From the NCBI GenBank assembly GCA_030426825.1, contig JAUHXX010000002.1:1-50990 (forward strand): a DNA stretch of 50,990 nt, given 5' to 3'. The notes beneath the pieces are model-generated. The model was not told where the DNA came from. It searched no databases and saw nothing but the letters and a program-made list of their open reading frames with translations. Positions within the stretch are counted from its first letter, which is position 1. Each line of letters opens with the position of its first letter. Origin of the DNA: Bacteroidia bacterium (GTDB lineage Bacteria; Bacteroidota; Bacteroidia; Flavobacteriales_D; Crocinitomicaceae). Below are positions 48,801-50,990 of this stretch, piece after piece. The translations under genes and the position numbers were made by a program.

Positions 48801-48943
48801 GTCAGAAACTGATCGAAACAAGTACTTTAGGAAATCAAATTTTAGAGTTAGATCTAAACGAATTTGCCACTGGTGTATATGTTCTAAATATTAGAACTGA
48901 TGCTGGTGACCAAAGAGTTGAGAGAATCACTATTAAGAGATAA
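45857..48943 (+). CDS. S8-family serine peptidase homolog with FN3-like, GEVED, SprB-like repeats and T9SS type A sorting domain
   Basis: 1028 aa; HGTNCLGM and GTSFSCPLTAGV S8 motifs, GEVEDYC, TCNGxxDGA SprB-like repeats, C-terminal IIYPNPSHGLVNIAF...LDLNEFATGVYVLNIRT. Confidence 0.92.
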   Translation: MKLLSTALLCIGLVFSNAYGQETEQKKGYVEGEMLVQITADGSIRDLAKKAPENMEFTIGEYISPPMRVYLINFNHHNIPNHQMLNWLYEQEEVSLAQNNHYITLRSTLPNDGTAFNTQWHHNNTGQTGGTVDADIDSDLAWDITTGGQTATNDDIVICLIESGNLDHNDIVGNKWINAAEAAGTPGVDDDGNGYTDDISGWNPVANNGNYGTGGHGTNCLGMMGAVGNNGLLVAGANWDVKLMVVGGYSISTDANAVEAYTYPLEMRQLWNSSGGTQGAFVVATSSSWGIDGEDPSGHPIWCNFYDTLGYHGILNVGATTNSNLNVDVAGDMPTACGSPYMIGVGRTDHNDNTAGGYGQTTIELGAPGINVVTTANTNTTTTTTGTSFSCPLTAGVIGLAYSIPCTNFMGIVTADPKAGADLVLQALLDGTDQIPALASKFVTGGRLNSRNTLDSLMAATCSGSLCLAPSSISTSNIGDTGADINFNPYTSGSSTKIYWREVGTTPWNQVPNASSPHSLTGLTACTDYEYYLITYCGADSSSNTSTVTFTTTGCGACIDLSYCASNATDGIDEWIEDFAISTYTNASGNDGGFGDFTATSSIQLDKTVPYSFTLTPDWAGTLYDEYTRIWIDLDQSGTFEASEILYDQGTASQTSPITGSITVPGTALNGSTRMRIQLAYQGTGQTTLPPVCGSFQWGEVEDYCVDIQDANPCNLTVTETITDATCNGGSDGAVTLNSVTGGTSPYTYSWAPGGATTQSITGQAAGSYTVTITDAAACSSSFTYVVGEPAAMTATSNVTDVTCNGDTDGAIDLTVSNNQGAMTFAWTPGGATTEDISSLSPGAYTVVVTDASGCTGTFNATVGEPAPLSGTTSTTSIQFGNDGAINLTVTGGTPPYSYNWDSGFATTEDLSGLNVAGAYTCVITDANGCTTTVSATVDSELGIGANELNSMIIYPNPSHGLVNIAFKTDVDASIIVYNSMGQKLIETSTLGNQILELDLNEFATGVYVLNIRTDAGDQRVERITIKR
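47999..48672 (+). repeat. Three tandem SprB-like repeats (approximate limits)
   Basis: Translated units ending in YTVTITDAAACSSSFTYVVGEPA / YTVVVTDASGCTGTFNATVGEPA / YTCVITDANGCTTTVSATV. Confidence 0.8.
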
Positions 48944-48961
48944 TCCTAATAAATAAATTAG

Positions 48962-49000
48962 AAAATGGCCGTTAAGCAATTGCTTAACGGCCATTTTTTT
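48962..49000 (+). terminator. Terminator with long perfect palindromic stem
   Basis: AAAATGGCCGTTAAGCAATTGCTTAACGGCCATTTT (48962-48997) is fully self-complementary; T-run continues to 49000. Confidence 0.88.
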
Positions 49001-49256
49001 GAAACCTAACTCACGAAATAACAAGCTTAATTAATAATATTTCCCATGTGAATTTCGGTGAGAATGTTTTTTAAAGTGCTAACGTTAAATGGTATTGTAG
49101 TTAAATATTAAATCACGATTCTCACATGTTCTACTACTTTATGTCGCCATTTTAAAAAGGTAACCTTTTGCATTTCCACAAGGATGTAATGAAAACTAAT
49201 TTAGGCTGTAAAAAATTAAGGCACGGATCTGGCTATCTTCACTTAAAACAAATCAA

Positions 49257-49706
49257 ATGGCCAAAACAATCTCATTAATAACCCTACTGCTATTATTAGC
49301 CGCTCCTTTCATAGGAAATGCTCAAGAGAAAACAGAAAAACTACAACAATTCAACAATTTTACTGCAAGCTTTGAAGTACCAGCGGGTAAAACTTGGGTG
49401 GTGAATCAAATCTTTTCAAGTTTCTCAGCGGGCGTAGAAACTATGGCAGACGGAACAGCCAAAGTAACTCCGATAAGAATCTTTATCAAAACCTTTAATG
49501 GAGATATCAAAACAGACTGGCAAGGGAATCGCTTTGGACCTCAAGTGTTTCAATCTAACAGCACATACTCGTCAATTCCGTTTCCATTAACATTGCCTGA
49601 AAAAACGACTATAAGCTTTGTAATTATACAAGGTGACCCGGGAAAATGTAAAGCATTTGACGGATCAGCTTACATCACTTATACAGAACTAACGAATGAG
49701 AAATAA
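49257..49706 (+). CDS. Hypothetical secreted protein, paralog of the next gene
   Basis: 149 aa; signal peptide (LITLLLLLAAPFIGNAQ); WVVNQIFSSFSAGV...IFIKTFNGDIKTDWQGNRFGPQVF. Confidence 0.8.
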   Translation: MAKTISLITLLLLLAAPFIGNAQEKTEKLQQFNNFTASFEVPAGKTWVVNQIFSSFSAGVETMADGTAKVTPIRIFIKTFNGDIKTDWQGNRFGPQVFQSNSTYSSIPFPLTLPEKTTISFVIIQGDPGKCKAFDGSAYITYTELTNEK

Positions 49707-49707
49707 T

Positions 49708-50355
49708 ATGAGAACTTTTATCCTTATACTATTTGTGTTACCGCTTAGTCTGCATGCACAAACTAAAAAAGAATTGATGGATCAAGTGGACCAGCAAAAG
49801 TCAACCATTGATAGCTTGCAAAAAGTGATCGCCAATTTTGAGAACATAGTTGAAAACAGAGACCGTTCAATCAACATCCTTAAAGAAGATAGAAACACGC
49901 TCGGTCAGGAAATTCTGGACTTTCAAGCTTTAGTGCGAGCACAAAGAGTTGACATTGCGAAGCTTAAAAAACAAACTGAAATTGGAACCGCTAAGGTGAT
50001 TCAGTTAGATAATAAAATTGCTCGTCTTAAGGTAAAAGAGGGTAAAATCTGGACCATTAATCAAATCATTTGTGATTACACTACTGGTGTAACTGTAGAT
50101 AGCTTAGGGAATCCAGTAATAGAAGAAGTCCATATCTTTTTCAAATCCATCAATGGCGAAATGCTTACTGATATCAGTCAAAATAAATTTGGGCCTCAAA
50201 TATACAGTAGTCTTCACCCAGAACATTCATTAAGATTTCCAATTACTTTCTCCGCTGGAGAATCGTTCGGTATTCAAATTTTCAAAGGACCTCTGAACAA
50301 TTTAAAACCGCTAGACGCAAAAGTGATTTGCTCTTATACAGAAAAAGACATTTGA
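49708..50355 (+). CDS. Hypothetical secreted protein: coiled coil plus the same C-terminal domain
   Basis: Signal peptide MRTFILILFVLPLSLHAQ; heptad-like region (residues ~20-110); WTINQIICDYTTGV...IFFKSINGEMLTDISQNKFGPQIY. ATG 49708, 1 nt after the previous stop. Confidence 0.82.
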   Translation: MRTFILILFVLPLSLHAQTKKELMDQVDQQKSTIDSLQKVIANFENIVENRDRSINILKEDRNTLGQEILDFQALVRAQRVDIAKLKKQTEIGTAKVIQLDNKIARLKVKEGKIWTINQIICDYTTGVTVDSLGNPVIEEVHIFFKSINGEMLTDISQNKFGPQIYSSLHPEHSLRFPITFSAGESFGIQIFKGPLNNLKPLDAKVICSYTEKDI

Positions 50356-50990
50356 TTAATGGCTGATAAATACCCAGCCAACAGAACTGACGTCATCCTC
50401 TATAACATAGAAATAAGTTCCGGTCATTACATTCCCGAATAAGTCAGTGCCATCCCAAACAACATCAAGGTTGTCATAATTTTTAAATGTTCTAATTTCA
50501 TCACCCCAACGGTTATACACTATTACCGTGTTTTCATTACTCGGTAGATCCAAAATTAAGAAATCATTAATGCCATCACCATTAGGAGAAAAAGATGTAA
50601 CTGCCTCTATTGGAACATCTACATAGATACATTCAGAGGTATCATTACAGCCAAAAGATGAAACAATAACTTGGTAATGACCACTTTCAATCGGCGTAAA
50701 TTCAAAATCATCATTATTTTGATTAACCACGACTATTGAGTCACAACTTTGCCAGAAATACGCATCACCAATATTATCAGCCGAGAGGGTTAACCCATTT
50801 AAACTAGCGGAAGCATCTGCTCCATTAATCAACAAATTCACAGTTATAACACTGTCACAACCGATACTGTTAAGTAAAGTATCCGTATAGGTTCCGCTAG
50901 CATTCCAAATTTTACCGCTAGGACTGTGGTAGTCATCACAGGCAGAAGTATCAATTGTAGATGTGGTATAAAGTAAAGTTAAGTCAATGG
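50356..50990 (-). CDS. Secreted protein with C-terminal T9SS type B (CHU_C) sorting domain; N-terminus beyond window
   Basis: The track starts it at GTG 50841, but the frame stays open to 50990 (...SGTYTDTLLNSIGCDSVITVNLLINGADAS...). C-terminus FSPNGDGINDFLILDLPSNENTVIVYNRWGDEIRTFKNYDNLDVVWDGTDLFGNVMTGTYFYVIED. Confidence 0.9.
   Translation of the reverse strand, partial: IDLTLLYTTSTIDTSACDDYHSPSGKIWNASGTYTDTLLNSIGCDSVITVNLLINGADASASLNGLTLSADNIGDAYFWQSCDSIVVVNQNNDDFEFTPIESGHYQVIVSSFGCNDTSECIYVDVPIEAVTSFSPNGDGINDFLILDLPSNENTVIVYNRWGDEIRTFKNYDNLDVVWDGTDLFGNVMTGTYFYVIEDDVSSVGWVFISH

Noticed and set aside
49001-49256. Inverted GTGAGAAT/ATTCTCAC pair in the intergenic region as an ncRNA or mobile-element end
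   Set aside because: Only 8-bp arms about 70 bp apart in AT-rich DNA; consistent with chance and no target duplication seen.

Overview
The window is a low-GC chromosomal segment from a Bacteroidota bacterium. It is probably Flavobacteriales, judged from T9SS sorting domains, PorW/SprE, a DUF4290-murA pair and TAnnTTTG-type promoters. I see no tRNA, rRNA, CRISPR array, IS element, prophage or classical defence locus. Main contents, left to right: an edge-truncated secreted protein (missed by the ORF track); gcvP; a UbiA-like membrane protein pair; a two-gene unit of an exported WD40-caspase protein and an uncharacterised beta-barrel-like protein; hemL; a kynurenine operon (kynU, small TM ORF, kmo); an esterase lipoprotein; a tonB-like gene; RidA; an M1 peptidase with a barrel-like C-terminus; a YyaL/SSP411-type lipoprotein; DUF4290-murA; a stand-alone CHU_C-like protein; a fructosamine-kinase-like gene, pth, rplY and prs; pepP; PorW/SprE with two downstream genes; a MoxR/DUF58/DUF4350/DUF4129/SpoIIM cluster; T9SS cargo including an S8 protease whose usual catalytic Asp is Glu; and a tandem pair of paralogous secreted proteins of unknown family. 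The best leads for undescribed biology are the WD40-caspase/barrel pair, the tandem paralogs at 49257-50355, the small ORF between kynU and kmo, the double-length SpoIIM protein, and a strand-specific terminator hairpin directly in front of pth. All homology calls are from reading the translations; no search was run.
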